Origin: Lachnospiraceae bacterium UBA7076
GTDB taxonomy: Bacteria; Bacillota; Clostridia; Lachnospirales; Lachnospiraceae
Length of the DNA stretch: 39,497 nt
Reading direction: 5' to 3'
Assembly (NCBI GenBank): GCA_002493625.1
Contig: DKZK01000022.1
Location: 1 to 39,497 of the forward strand
This document shows, piece after piece, positions 24,262-32,973 of the stretch (positions are counted from its first letter, which is position 1; every line of letters begins with the position of its first letter). A model generated the notes under the pieces. It made no database searches and was not told the DNA's origin. It saw only the letters and a program-made list of their open reading frames with translations. A program made the position numbers and the translations under genes.

Positions 24262-25168
24262 TGTCGTCACCTCCTACCAGATTAATATAATATTTTTCCA
24301 GACTGTCACCGCGCTCGCTCATGGATATAATTTCGCAGTTTTCTTCCGCAAGAGCCATCGCAAGCTTCGTCACACTGATTTGGCTGTATATATCTGCCTC
24401 CGTATCGGATATTATGCTGTATTCAATATCCATTTCATCCATAACACGGCAAAGCGGCTTCGTATCACTTACCGTAACCCTTTTACACTTACGACATTCT
24501 GCCTCCAGCTCGGAAGCGCTTATCTCTTTGACCAGCCTGCCCCTGTCTATAAAGCCATAGCAGGTTGCCAGCTTGGAAAGCTCATCCAGAATATGGCTGG
24601 AAATCAGGACAGTAATCTGCTTTTCCCGATTCAGCTTTAAAATAAGCTCCCGCATTTCTACAATTCCCTGAGGGTCCAGTCCGTTTACCGGCTCATCCAG
24701 AACAAGAAAATCCGGCGAACCGCAAAGAGCAATGGCGATTCCCAGACGCTGTCTCATGCCAAGCGAAAAGTTCTTTGCCTTTTTGTTTCCTGTATGCGCA
24801 AGCCCTACCAGCGCAAGCAGCTCAGAAATCCCATCCATGGATGGTATGCCTAAAATCCGGTACTGCTGTACAATATTTTCCTCTGCCGTCATATCCAGAT
24901 AAATGGATGGCGTTTCAACAACAGCCCCCATCCTGCGCCTCACCGCAAAAATACCTTTATCTGCATTTTTTTCTCCATATAATGTGTAGCTTCCACCGGT
25001 TGGCTCCTGCAATCCGCAAATCAGGCGGATTAATGTTGTTTTTCCTGCTCCGTTTTTTCCGATAAATCCATAAATTGCGCCCTTCGGCACATGCATGCTG
25101 AGTCCGTCAAGGGCTTTAAAGCCTCTGTATCGCTTGCAAAGCCCATTCGTCTCTAAACAATATTCCAT
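24254..25168 (-). CDS. ABC transporter ATP-binding protein, LanF/BcrA type
   Basis: ATPase of the exporter. Walker A GKNGAGKTTLIRLI (about 37-50), Q-loop region AVVETPSIYLDMTAEEN, signature FSLGMRQRLGIAIAL (about 134), Walker B FLVLDEPVNGLD, switch His in LISSHILDE. The LGMRQRLGIA signature and the roughly 90-residue C-terminal extension are typical of the bacitracin/lantibiotic immunity group. An AGAAAGGAG ribosome site precedes the ATG. It is second in the operon after the response regulator, separated by 90 bases that contain a palindrome (25201-25219). Confidence 0.9.
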   Translation of the reverse strand: MEYCLETNGLCKRYRGFKALDGLSMHVPKGAIYGFIGKNGAGKTTLIRLICGLQEPTGGSYTLYGEKNADKGIFAVRRRMGAVVETPSIYLDMTAEENIVQQYRILGIPSMDGISELLALVGLAHTGNKKAKNFSLGMRQRLGIAIALCGSPDFLVLDEPVNGLDPQGIVEMRELILKLNREKQITVLISSHILDELSKLATCYGFIDRGRLVKEISASELEAECRKCKRVTVSDTKPLCRVMDEMDIEYSIISDTEADIYSQISVTKLAMALAEENCEIISMSERGDSLEKYYINLVGGDDNE

Positions 25169-25200
25169 AAAAATAGCTCCTTTCTGATTTATAACCGTAT

Positions 25201-25219
25201 TTTACATGTGAAATGTAAA
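25201..25219 (-). promoter_or_regulatory. TTTACAT-N5-ATGTAAA palindrome before the ABC genes
   Basis: A 7-bp inverted repeat in the 90-base gap between the response regulator and the ABC ATPase, with TTGACC just upstream on the minus strand. It could be an operator for the adjacent regulator controlling an internal promoter. There is no direct proof. Confidence 0.4.
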
Positions 25220-25258
25220 GAAACCGGTCAAGAAAAGAGTAAAGATTTAGTCAATATT

Positions 25259-25930
25259 TCACCCTGTAAAACGAAATCCGATTCCCCATATTGCTTCAAT
25301 GTATTCCTTTTCACTGACTTCACGAAGCTTTTTTCGCAAATTGCTGATATGCTGCTTCAGTGAGGAATCCGTACAGTCCGGCGTATCATAGCTGATGCGC
25401 TCCAATATCGTTGATTTCGATATTGCATTTCCCGCATTTAACATGAGAAGCTTTAAAATGGCGCACTCCGTTTTTGTAAGCTTAACCGTATTGCCTGCAA
25501 TACTCACCTCATGCATGTCAATGTTCAGGCTTACGTCTCCAACCGTCAGTATACCGCTTCCTGCAGCTTCCTGTACTTTCCTGCAATTCCGAAGCTGCAC
25601 CTTAATTCTTGCCATAAGCTCTCTGATTTCAAATGGTTTCGTAACATAATCCGCTGCGCCCCCGGTCAGCAAATCCACCTTATCATCAATGCCGATTTTA
25701 GCGCTTACCACGATAACCGGAATATTTTTTATTTGCGGGAGAAGCTCCTCGCCTGACAGCCCCGGAAGCATTAAATCCATCAGTATAATATCCGGCTTTT
25801 CTTTTTCAAGCAAAAGGAGCGCCTCCGTTCCCGAATATGCCTGTACCGTCTCATATCCTTCACTGCCGAGCGCTTCCTTCAGCATATCTCCAATATATAC
25901 ATCATCATCGATAATCATTATTTTACTCAT
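25259..25930 (-). CDS. OmpR-family response regulator of the LanFE-type module
   Basis: Receiver domain with IDDD, phospho-acceptor Asp52 (IILMDLMLPGLSG), Ser in VVSA and Lys in VTKPFE. Winged-helix output domain at about 125-223 (KLTKTECAILKLLMLNAGNA, then SSLKQHISNLRKKLRE and GIGFRFTG). One oddity: the usual DAGADDY reads TGGAADYVTKPF, so the second Asp of that motif is replaced. It leads the ATPase-permease-kinase cluster and is likely the DNA-binding switch for it. It starts 59 bases after the previous module's kinase. Confidence 0.9.
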   Translation of the reverse strand: MSKIMIIDDDVYIGDMLKEALGSEGYETVQAYSGTEALLLLEKEKPDIILMDLMLPGLSGEELLPQIKNIPVIVVSAKIGIDDKVDLLTGGAADYVTKPFEIRELMARIKVQLRNCRKVQEAAGSGILTVGDVSLNIDMHEVSIAGNTVKLTKTECAILKLLMLNAGNAISKSTILERISYDTPDCTDSSLKQHISNLRKKLREVSEKEYIEAIWGIGFRFTG

Positions 25931-25989
25931 TTGAAAAAGTCCTCTCCTGCAGGCGTATCCTATTCCTTCAATTTATATACTATAAAAGA

Positions 25990-27084
25990 TTATTGGGGAT
26001 TGCAAGCATTTATAGTATTGCATATATAAAACTCAAATATATTTCCCCTGTCAGTTGTTTTTAAGTTCATGTATCCACCCTGCTTTATGGCTATCTTCCT
26101 TGCAAGATAAAGCCCCAGACCAACTCCTTCCTCATTTATGCCATTTTTGCCGCGGTAAAATCTTGCAAATATTTTTGCCTGCTCCGCCTCGCTTATGGCA
26201 CCGTTTTCATCCTCAACAAGCACTGCGGCAAACATTCCGTACTCTCTTACCGTAAGCTTTATTCTGCCGCCCCTTTTTGCATACTTTACCCCGTTGTCAA
26301 GGAGATTAAATACAGCCTCTCTCGTCCAATTCCGGTCATGTAAGATGCTTATCTTCGCCTCATCGGTATATATTATTTCCACATTCTTTTCCGATGCCTT
26401 TTCATATATATCCCTGACCGCCATCAACACCGTTTCATTCAGGCTGACATATGACATCTTGAGATTTATAACCCCGCCTTCCAGCCTTGACATTTTTATA
26501 ATGCTCTCCGATAAAAACACAAGCTTTTCCACCGTCTTATTCAGCGTGTCCATACAAGCTTTTCTTCTCTCATCATCAAGCGCATCCTCCTCCAGAAGTC
26601 CGGTATATATTTTCAGGTTTGCAAGGGGCGTTTTAAGCTGGTGGGAAATGTCGGACACAAGCGATTTTATATTTTCCTTTTCCCTTACGGACATCTCGTT
26701 TTGTCTTCTTAAAATCCTTACAAGCTTTATAACCTTGGTCTGAAGCTTTGACAAAAGCGTATCCTCATTTTCCGAAAAAACATTTTTTTCCTGAAGGTTA
26801 ATAAGCACATCCAGAAGATCCGATAAATCCGCTACAATTTTCGATATGTAATCATCGCAAAGTCTGTATATAACAACGCTTATGCCCGACAAAACAAGTC
26901 CCAGCATAAAGGTTACCATTGCAGCAGCCAGAGCCTTTGTATTGAAATAAACAAAAGCAGCCGCAAAAAACGGCAGCGCAAAGGACGCGGCAAAAAGCCA
27001 CGTCACTTTTTTCGCAAATACCTTACTATCTTTTTTTATCCATGCAATATCATTTTTATTTTCCAAATGTATACCCAACCCCAA
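25990..27084 (-). CDS. Sensor histidine kinase with two close membrane helices (BceS-like)
   Basis: Intramembrane-sensing type kinase: two helices (about 27-48 and 51-73) separated by only a few residues, then HisKA with SDISHQLKTPLANLKIYTGL (His148), HATPase_c with NLLDNGVKYAKRGG, IFARFYRGK and GVGLGLYLARKIAIKQGG. Kinases of this shape act with a large ABC permease as sensor, and such a permease is encoded two genes upstream. The only start that precedes the helices without crossing a stop is TTG (27084, or TTG at 27066), so initiation may rely on coupling with the response regulator gene, which it overlaps by up to 29 bases. Confidence 0.85.
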   Translation of the reverse strand: MGLGIHLENKNDIAWIKKDSKVFAKKVTWLFAASFALPFFAAAFVYFNTKALAAAMVTFMLGLVLSGISVVIYRLCDDYISKIVADLSDLLDVLINLQEKNVFSENEDTLLSKLQTKVIKLVRILRRQNEMSVREKENIKSLVSDISHQLKTPLANLKIYTGLLEEDALDDERRKACMDTLNKTVEKLVFLSESIIKMSRLEGGVINLKMSYVSLNETVLMAVRDIYEKASEKNVEIIYTDEAKISILHDRNWTREAVFNLLDNGVKYAKRGGRIKLTVREYGMFAAVLVEDENGAISEAEQAKIFARFYRGKNGINEEGVGLGLYLARKIAIKQGGYMNLKTTDRGNIFEFYICNTINACNPQ

Positions 27085-27730
27085 ACACCGTAATTATATA
27101 TTCCGGATTTTTTGCATCACGCTCAAGCTTCTGCCGCAGTCTTCTCACATGAACCGAAAGTGTGCTGTCATCCACAAAATTTTCATCTATGTCCCAGATT
27201 CTGCTTAAAATAACATCCCTTGTAAGCACCTGTCCTTTATTTTTTATAAGCAGCTCTAAAAGCTTAAACTCAGTTGCCGAAAGCTTTACAGACTCAGTTC
27301 CGACATAAACCTTAAGCTTCTCGAAATCAACAGACAAATCCTTATAGGTATACAGCTCTGCCTTTTCCTCACTGCTGCTCCGTCTCAGTACGGCAATGAT
27401 TCTCTGCAAAAGCACATCCAGCGAAAAGGGCTTTGAAATATAGTCGTCGCAGCCCTGCTTAAAGCCCTCTATCATATCCTCATCCGTATCATTTGCAGTG
27501 AGAAAAATAATGGGAACACGGCTTGCTTTTCTTATTTCGCGGCAAAGGTCAAGCCCGCTTCCGTCAGGCAGCTTTATATCAAGTATTACAAGGTGAAAGC
27601 TGCCTGTAAGCGCAAGCCTTGCACTGTAAAGGTCATATGCCGAAACGCACTCGTACCCTTTGCCCCGCAGATATGATTTTACTCCGTCATTTATAAACTT
27701 ATCATCCTCAACTATAAGTATTTTTTCCAT
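27056..27730 (-). CDS. OmpR-family response regulator of the MacB/FtsX-type module
   Basis: Receiver with VEDD, Asp51 (VILDIKLPDGSG), Thr in FLTA and Lys in ISKPFS; winged-helix domain at about 125-224 (KLSATEFKLLELLIKNKGQV, STLSVHVRRLRQKLE, VFGVGYTFGK). Its ATG shares one base with the stop of the permease gene (TAATG), so it is tightly coupled to the transporter. The sequence is close to the BceR/VraR-like regulators paired with intramembrane-sensing kinases. Confidence 0.9.
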   Translation of the reverse strand: MEKILIVEDDKFINDGVKSYLRGKGYECVSAYDLYSARLALTGSFHLVILDIKLPDGSGLDLCREIRKASRVPIIFLTANDTDEDMIEGFKQGCDDYISKPFSLDVLLQRIIAVLRRSSSEEKAELYTYKDLSVDFEKLKVYVGTESVKLSATEFKLLELLIKNKGQVLTRDVILSRIWDIDENFVDDSTLSVHVRRLRQKLERDAKNPEYIITVFGVGYTFGK

Positions 27731-30252
27731 TACTCCTCCCTCAGTCTGTCCGTCAGGGTTTCCCTTGAAATACTCTTATATAAACCGGATGGCACCAATA
27801 TACATACAACAACAATAATCACGCATATAATAATAAGCTCTGCAAGCGGATATACCGCTACTGCATAATCGATTGATTTTTCGGTAAGAGTTGAAACCAC
27901 ATATATAATTCCATTTCCTAAGGTGGCGATAAGCCCTATGGTTATTATACCATAATAGCCACCCTCAAGCATGAGCATTTTCCTTACCTGCCCCTTCGTC
28001 ATTCCCACGCTTTCCAAAAGGGCAAATTCCCTGCGTCTTGCATATGCTCCCGTCATCATTACATTTATAAAGTTTATAACGCCGATAAGTATAAGAAGTA
28101 ATGATATGCCGTTTATTAATATTTTCATTGTTTTTAAGGATGTGGACAAATCGCGTATTACTTCCGTCTTTACCTCAACATTTATAACATTATCCCTGTT
28201 GTCCGTAAGTCTTTTTACATCGTTTGTCACATATGCCTCCTTATCAGCGTCGCAGGTCATGGTAATTGTATCTATTGTATAATCTGTTCCAAGCTTTTCC
28301 ATCGCCTTGTTGCTTATGATTATATATTGAGGCGCTCCTCCCATAAACCTGCCGCCTGCAAAGGAAGAAAAAAGAGAGGATGACCTGTCGCTGGAGCAGG
28401 CGGCCACCTGAAGGTCAATGGAATTCCCATCCTCACTTATCATTGTAATGGTTTTTCCTTCCATCTGCCTTGCTTCCTCCTCCGTCTCAAGACGACCGAC
28501 TAAGCATATGTCACCATTTACAAATGCGTCAACATCAATTTCCGTTTGCGTAAACGCAGCGTACTTTTCGATTATCCAATCATCCGCCGTAATGGCAAAG
28601 GTTCCATAGGCAGCATCGGGATTGCTGTTTGTCTCATAAAAATCTGCAATTTCGTCAAGGGAAAATCCGTTTTCCTCCGTCTCATTTTTAAGGAACGGCA
28701 TATAGGTATCGCGGTTAAAATCAAGCCGCACGTACATATTTTTATTTACGCTCACGGCGCTTACTCCGTCTATTTCCTTTAACTCCTCTGCAAGAGCCTC
28801 GCTCTGATTCCTCATTTTATTATAGCCGTCCTCATCATTGCTGATATGACAGTGTACTGTATAATCGTAAGGCAGATACATTTCCGCATAATTTTCAAGG
28901 TCTAATCCTCTAAGAAATGCATTCATGGCAAGAAATGCAATCGTGCCCATAAACAGTGACGCAAACACAAGTACGGCCACCTTTCTTTCACGAAAAATAT
29001 TTCTTATTGCCATACGATAGAGCTTTCCGCCTGATGTGGTATTTTTCTTCTTACCCTTTCCCAAATATATACCCGTATATTTTACTGCCTCAACAGGCGA
29101 CACGCTTCCTGCAAGCTTTGCCGGCTTTCTGCAGCTTATAAGTATTGTAAGCATTACAAACAGAAATGTTGCCACATATATTAACGGATTAAAATGTATT
29201 TTATCGGGCATTGCCGAAAAACCACCTGAATCAAACATGTGTATGGCTATAGGCATAACTGCAAATGATATGCCGCTTCCAAATATGATTCCAAGGGGAA
29301 GCCCTATTAAGGCAAGCCTAACAATCTGAGCCCTGACAATGCTTTTTATCTGCTTAGGGGTAGTGCCGATTGTCTTAAGCATACCGTAAAAGCGCGTATC
29401 TCTGGACACTGATATATACATAATATTGTAAATAAGCAGATACCCGCTGGATACTATAATCAAACCCAAAATAACTGCCAGACCAAAAATCGCCACGGCG
29501 TCGTTTTGCCCTAAATCACTGAGAAATGAAAAATCCTTCGCATCCACATTCAGCCTTTCTTCAATTGTATCAAGCTCGGCAAGCAGGCTGTCCGTTTGTC
29601 CCTTTTTTGGAGATATACAAATTCTTCCCTCGATATTCATGTCAATGCCGTTTTCCTCAATGTACTTTTTTGAGACAAGACCGCCCCTGCTGCCCGAAAA
29701 AATCATATAATCCTTATACCAGCCTGACAGCACAAATTTCCTGCTGCTTCCATCCGAAAAATCAAAATCAAGCTTCATCCCCTCGGAGGGCTTATCAATT
29801 CCAAGGACGTCAAGAGAGGAATAGGAGAGCATAAGCTCATTTTCCTTAACAGGATAATGCCCCTCTACATCACTTATGGCAGGCATGAAATGCTCCTTGA
29901 ATTCCGTTTCATCATAGTAATTCAAATATATATATTCCTCCTCCATTTCAGGAATACATACCGAGCCTGCAAATATTTGTACGCCCACCGCATTTAAGTC
30001 CTTTAACTCTCTTACGGCTTCAAGCTGCTCATCTGTGGGATGTGCGTAAAAAATGGTTGCCGTAGTTCCCTGCTGACGTATATACATCGTTTTTATGTTT
30101 TCATATATGCTGAAGCAGAGCGTAAATATTGTTGTAAACATTATGGTTGTAAGCATTATGGCAACCATTGAAAACACATTCCGTACCCTGTTATTTTTCA
30201 GGGAACGGCTGCTTATTCTTTTAACTGCGGTTTTATTGTTATTCTTAAGCAT
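27730..30252 (-). CDS. Large FtsX-type ABC transporter permease
   Basis: Permease of an exporter or sensor-transporter (840 residues). One membrane helix (about 27-50), an outer domain of about 200 residues, then three helices (about 253-385) with the FtsX motif RFYGMLKTIGTTPKQIKSIV. A second half repeats the plan: helix at about 425, outer domain of about 230 residues, and three helices with REFALLESVGMTKGQVRKML. This duplicated layout with two outer domains is typical of peptide-antibiotic resistance and sensing transporters. It overlaps the ATPase gene by 8 bases and the regulator gene by 1. Confidence 0.88.
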   Translation of the reverse strand: MLKNNNKTAVKRISSRSLKNNRVRNVFSMVAIMLTTIMFTTIFTLCFSIYENIKTMYIRQQGTTATIFYAHPTDEQLEAVRELKDLNAVGVQIFAGSVCIPEMEEEYIYLNYYDETEFKEHFMPAISDVEGHYPVKENELMLSYSSLDVLGIDKPSEGMKLDFDFSDGSSRKFVLSGWYKDYMIFSGSRGGLVSKKYIEENGIDMNIEGRICISPKKGQTDSLLAELDTIEERLNVDAKDFSFLSDLGQNDAVAIFGLAVILGLIIVSSGYLLIYNIMYISVSRDTRFYGMLKTIGTTPKQIKSIVRAQIVRLALIGLPLGIIFGSGISFAVMPIAIHMFDSGGFSAMPDKIHFNPLIYVATFLFVMLTILISCRKPAKLAGSVSPVEAVKYTGIYLGKGKKKNTTSGGKLYRMAIRNIFRERKVAVLVFASLFMGTIAFLAMNAFLRGLDLENYAEMYLPYDYTVHCHISNDEDGYNKMRNQSEALAEELKEIDGVSAVSVNKNMYVRLDFNRDTYMPFLKNETEENGFSLDEIADFYETNSNPDAAYGTFAITADDWIIEKYAAFTQTEIDVDAFVNGDICLVGRLETEEEARQMEGKTITMISEDGNSIDLQVAACSSDRSSSLFSSFAGGRFMGGAPQYIIISNKAMEKLGTDYTIDTITMTCDADKEAYVTNDVKRLTDNRDNVINVEVKTEVIRDLSTSLKTMKILINGISLLLILIGVINFINVMMTGAYARRREFALLESVGMTKGQVRKMLMLEGGYYGIITIGLIATLGNGIIYVVSTLTEKSIDYAVAVYPLAELIIICVIIVVVCILVPSGLYKSISRETLTDRLREE

Positions 30253-30931
30253 TTACATCACCACCCCCGCAAGCTACCCTTCCGTCCTCAATCCTTACCA
30301 TGCGGTCTGCCATAATGGCAATTTCTTCATTGTGGGTAATCATAATCATAGTCTGGTTAAAGTCACGGCTCGTTACCTTGAGCAGCGATATAACATTCAT
30401 TCCCGTTTTGCTGTCCAGATTTCCCGTAGGCTCATCTGCAAGTATAATTGCAGGCTTGGCGGAAAGCGCTCTCGCTATTGCAACCCTTTGCTGCTGTCCA
30501 CCTGAAAGCTGATTCGGCATTGCTGTAAGCTTTTTTTCAAGCCCTAAGGTTTTTACCACATGGGAAATAAACTCCCTGTCAACGGGACTTCCGTCAAGCT
30601 CCACGGGAAGCACGATATTTTCATATACATTTAATACGGGAACTAAATTATAATTTTGAAAGACAAAGCCCACGTTTCTTCTTCTGAAAATAGTAAGCTC
30701 CTCATCATTCATGGCAGACAGATGATTGCCTGAAACGACAACCTCCCCTGAGGTCGGTCTGTCCAGTCCGCCCAGCATGTTAAGCAGTGTTGATTTGCCG
30801 CTGCCTGAGCTTCCGATAATGGACACAAATTCTCCCTCATTTACGTCAAGGGAAACCATGTCAAGCGCCTTTACCTCGCTCTCTCCCGAGCCATACGTTT
30901 TACAAAGATTTGTTGCAGATAATATACTCAT
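30245..30931 (-). CDS. ABC transporter ATP-binding protein, MacB/LolD/SalX type
   Basis: Walker A GSSGSGKSTLLNML, Q-loop VFQNYNLVPVLNVYEN, signature LSGGQQQRVAIARAL, Walker B ILADEPTGNLD and switch His in MITHNEE are all intact. These are the hallmarks of the ATPases that serve FtsX-type permeases. The ATG at 30931 has AAGGAG 8 bases upstream; the GTG nine bases earlier lies inside that site region. It is the first gene of the operon ATPase-permease-regulator-kinase. Confidence 0.93.
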   Translation of the reverse strand: MSILSATNLCKTYGSGESEVKALDMVSLDVNEGEFVSIIGSSGSGKSTLLNMLGGLDRPTSGEVVVSGNHLSAMNDEELTIFRRRNVGFVFQNYNLVPVLNVYENIVLPVELDGSPVDREFISHVVKTLGLEKKLTAMPNQLSGGQQQRVAIARALSAKPAIILADEPTGNLDSKTGMNVISLLKVTSRDFNQTMIMITHNEEIAIMADRMVRIEDGRVACGGGDVNA

Positions 30932-31061
30932 TTTTATCACTCCTTATTGATTTGGCGCCGCTCTGTCTGATTTTGCTTCATAAAAGCGTAACGCTGCCTG
31001 TAATATAAAAGAAGTATAACAATGAGTTCTTACAGAATTATTACGGAAAGTTTTAAAAAAT

Positions 31062-31733
31062 TTAATTGTTTTTATTTGTGACATTTTTTATTACAATCTG
31101 CTCCTGATTATAAATATGCTCATTCATAACCCGTTCCGCCGTATTTGCGTCGCCTAAAAGTATAGCATTGGTAATCTGGTCATGCTCGGTTACAAGATTA
31201 TCGTGGTATGAAAAATCCTTTACATACTCCACCCTGTAGCGGTATACCTGCTCACGCAGATTCTGGGCTATATTTATAAGACGTGGATTTTTTGAAAGCT
31301 TATATATGGTATTATGAAATGCCTCGTCAGCCTCCACAATTGCGGGAACAAGCTTGGAATTTATGGCTTCCCGGAAGGCAATGCACACCTGCTTAAGCTC
31401 CTCCCTGCCCTTTTCATCTATACGCGTACATGCAAGACGCACAGACAACGCCTCTATCGCCATTCTGACCTCAAGAGCGTCCTTCAAATCCTTGACCGTA
31501 ATATTTGCAACCTCTGCGCCCTTTCTCGGTATCATGACAACAAGACCCTCAAGCTCAAGCATTCTTATGGCTTCCCTTACGGGAGTACGGCTAACTCCAA
31601 GCTTGTTGGCAATTGTTACCTCCATAAGACGCTCTCCCGGCTGAAATTCCCCCTGAACAATAGCATTTCTTAAAGCGCGGAAAACCACCTCTCGAAGCGG
31701 CAGGTATTCGTCTATGTTAATGTCTAATTTCAT
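31062..31733 (-). CDS. GntR-family regulator with FCD domain
   Basis: Winged-helix N-terminus (about residues 8-72: LREVVFRALRNAIVQGEFQPG, ANKLGVSRTPVREAIRMLELEG, in part). An FCD ligand-binding domain follows (about 80-215) with the Asp and His residues that usually hold a metal (EADEAFHNTIYK, VTEHDQI, NEHIYNQ). FCD regulators mostly sense carboxylic acids from sugar or amino-acid breakdown; the ligand here is unknown. It lies after ispE on the same strand with 151 bases between. That gap holds TTGCGAAC direct repeats and a TTGTACAA palindrome, which may be its own operator. Confidence 0.9.
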   Translation of the reverse strand: MKLDINIDEYLPLREVVFRALRNAIVQGEFQPGERLMEVTIANKLGVSRTPVREAIRMLELEGLVVMIPRKGAEVANITVKDLKDALEVRMAIEALSVRLACTRIDEKGREELKQVCIAFREAINSKLVPAIVEADEAFHNTIYKLSKNPRLINIAQNLREQVYRYRVEYVKDFSYHDNLVTEHDQITNAILLGDANTAERVMNEHIYNQEQIVIKNVTNKNN

Positions 31734-31770
31734 GGCTTACTCCTTTTCTTTCATGTTTAAAATCGGGTAT

Positions 31771-31844
31771 TTGCGAACTTAGCGCCGTTGCGAACGACAA
31801 GCAGCACAAGCGTGCCACGCATTGATATGTCTATATTGTACAAC
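31771..31844 (-). promoter_or_regulatory. Candidate operator region of the GntR gene
   Basis: TTGCGAAC occurs at 31771-31778 and 31788-31795 (period 17). The perfect palindrome TTGTACAA lies at 31837-31844. FCD regulators often bind short palindromes of the TTGTATACAA kind, so autoregulation is possible. Confidence 0.35.
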
Positions 31845-31885
31845 GGACGTTGACGAAAAAAGAGTTTCGCAATTATCGGATTTTC
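31819..31885 (-). repeat. Dispersed intergenic repeat, copy A (just after the ispE stop)
   Basis: About 60 bases aligning with 34359-34420 at roughly 75-80 percent by eye. The best shared core on the minus strand is CGTTGTACAATATAGACATA versus TGTTGTGCATATAGATATA. Both copies begin right at the stop codon of the upstream gene. Confidence 0.55.
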
Positions 31886-32844
31886 TACACAGGCTTCGTA
31901 ACAAATATATCCGTTGCAAGGTCAAGCTCCCCAATATAGTCCGCCGCCGCCCACGCCTTTTCGGAAGCGTCAAATATTCCGAACACCGTCGGTCCGCTTC
32001 CGCTCATAATTGCATTTAACGCGCCATTTTCCTTCATGGCGTTTTTTATGTCCTCTATGTCAGGGCAAAGCTTTACGGTTACGGTTTCCATTACATTTTC
32101 CATTTTGGAAGCGACAGTATTAAGGTCATGGGTTCTTAAACCCTCCAACATTCCGTCAATATCAGGGTGACTCTTTAACGCTTCACAGTTCATGTTTCCA
32201 TAAATCATCCCGGTGCTCATGCCTACGGGAGGCTTTACGACAAGCACCGTACAGTCAGGAAGTCCCTCCGCTTCTGTCAATATATCGCCGATACCCTCAG
32301 CAAGGGCAGTTTTCCCAAGAAGGCAAAAGGGAACGTCCGCCCCCAGCCTTTTTCCAAGCCTCATAAGCTCCTCCAAGGGAGCGTTAATTTCAAATATATC
32401 ATTGACAGCCTTAAGGGCTGCGGCGCAGTCCGTACTTCCACCTGCCATTCCCGCCTCAATGGGAATATTCTTTGTAAGCTTAACCGAAACATTACCATAT
32501 ACATTATACTCGTCAGACATAAGTTTTATTGCCTTATATATAAGATTGCGTTCATCTGTGGGAAGCTCCGGCTTATTTGTTTCAATTATTATATTGCAGC
32601 AGGGCTTTTCATATGCTGCATTTTCCTCCGTATTTTCTCCATGAGCAGCGTTCTCATAAGAATTGTCAGGAGCTTTTTTTATATCCGTTGCCGTAAATTC
32701 GAGCTCATCAAATATGTCAATATTCTGCATAACCATCTTAACATCATGGTAGCCGTCAGGTCTTTTTCTCAAAACGTCAAGGGCAAGATTGACCTTGGCG
32801 TAAGCCTTATAAGTTTTTGTGATGCTGTTCATGTATTCTTTCAT
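31885..32844 (-). CDS. ispE: 4-diphosphocytidyl-2-C-methyl-D-erythritol kinase IspE
   Basis: GHMP kinase of the MEP isoprenoid pathway; phosphorylates CDP-methylerythritol at the 2-hydroxyl. Motifs: YAKVNLALDVLRKRPDGYHD (15-34), the ATP loop IPIEAGMAGGSTDCAAAL (about 127-144), RLGADVPFCLLG and the C-terminal MSGSGPTVFG. At 319 residues it is about 30 longer than usual. The extra length is a polar Asn/Glu/Ala-rich insert at about 56-82, before the strand NIIIETNKPEL. No strong ribosome site is seen; the second Met (32832) has GAAAG upstream and is an alternative start. Confidence 0.93.
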   Translation of the reverse strand: MKEYMNSITKTYKAYAKVNLALDVLRKRPDGYHDVKMVMQNIDIFDELEFTATDIKKAPDNSYENAAHGENTEENAAYEKPCCNIIIETNKPELPTDERNLIYKAIKLMSDEYNVYGNVSVKLTKNIPIEAGMAGGSTDCAAALKAVNDIFEINAPLEELMRLGKRLGADVPFCLLGKTALAEGIGDILTEAEGLPDCTVLVVKPPVGMSTGMIYGNMNCEALKSHPDIDGMLEGLRTHDLNTVASKMENVMETVTVKLCPDIEDIKNAMKENGALNAIMSGSGPTVFGIFDASEKAWAAADYIGELDLATDIFVTKPV

Positions 32845-32973
32845 ATAAATTACTGTGCTTCTTTCTTTTGATATATTTCTATTGCTTTATCACCGCAAAC
32901 TCCAATCTGTGGATTTCCTAATTTCCACATTTTACTGTATTATAACATTATACTATACCAAAAACCACAGATT

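Noticed and set aside
23711..24640. A 309-codon open frame on the plus strand across the ABC permease and ATPase genes
   Set aside because: It is fully antisense to two genes with intact motifs, has no ribosome site, and its translation has no family features. It is a shadow of the minus-strand coding bias.
22497..25930. A lantibiotic biosynthesis cluster
   Set aside because: I looked for a short precursor gene and for modification or protease genes near the LanFE-type transporter and found none. Immunity or resistance is the supported reading.
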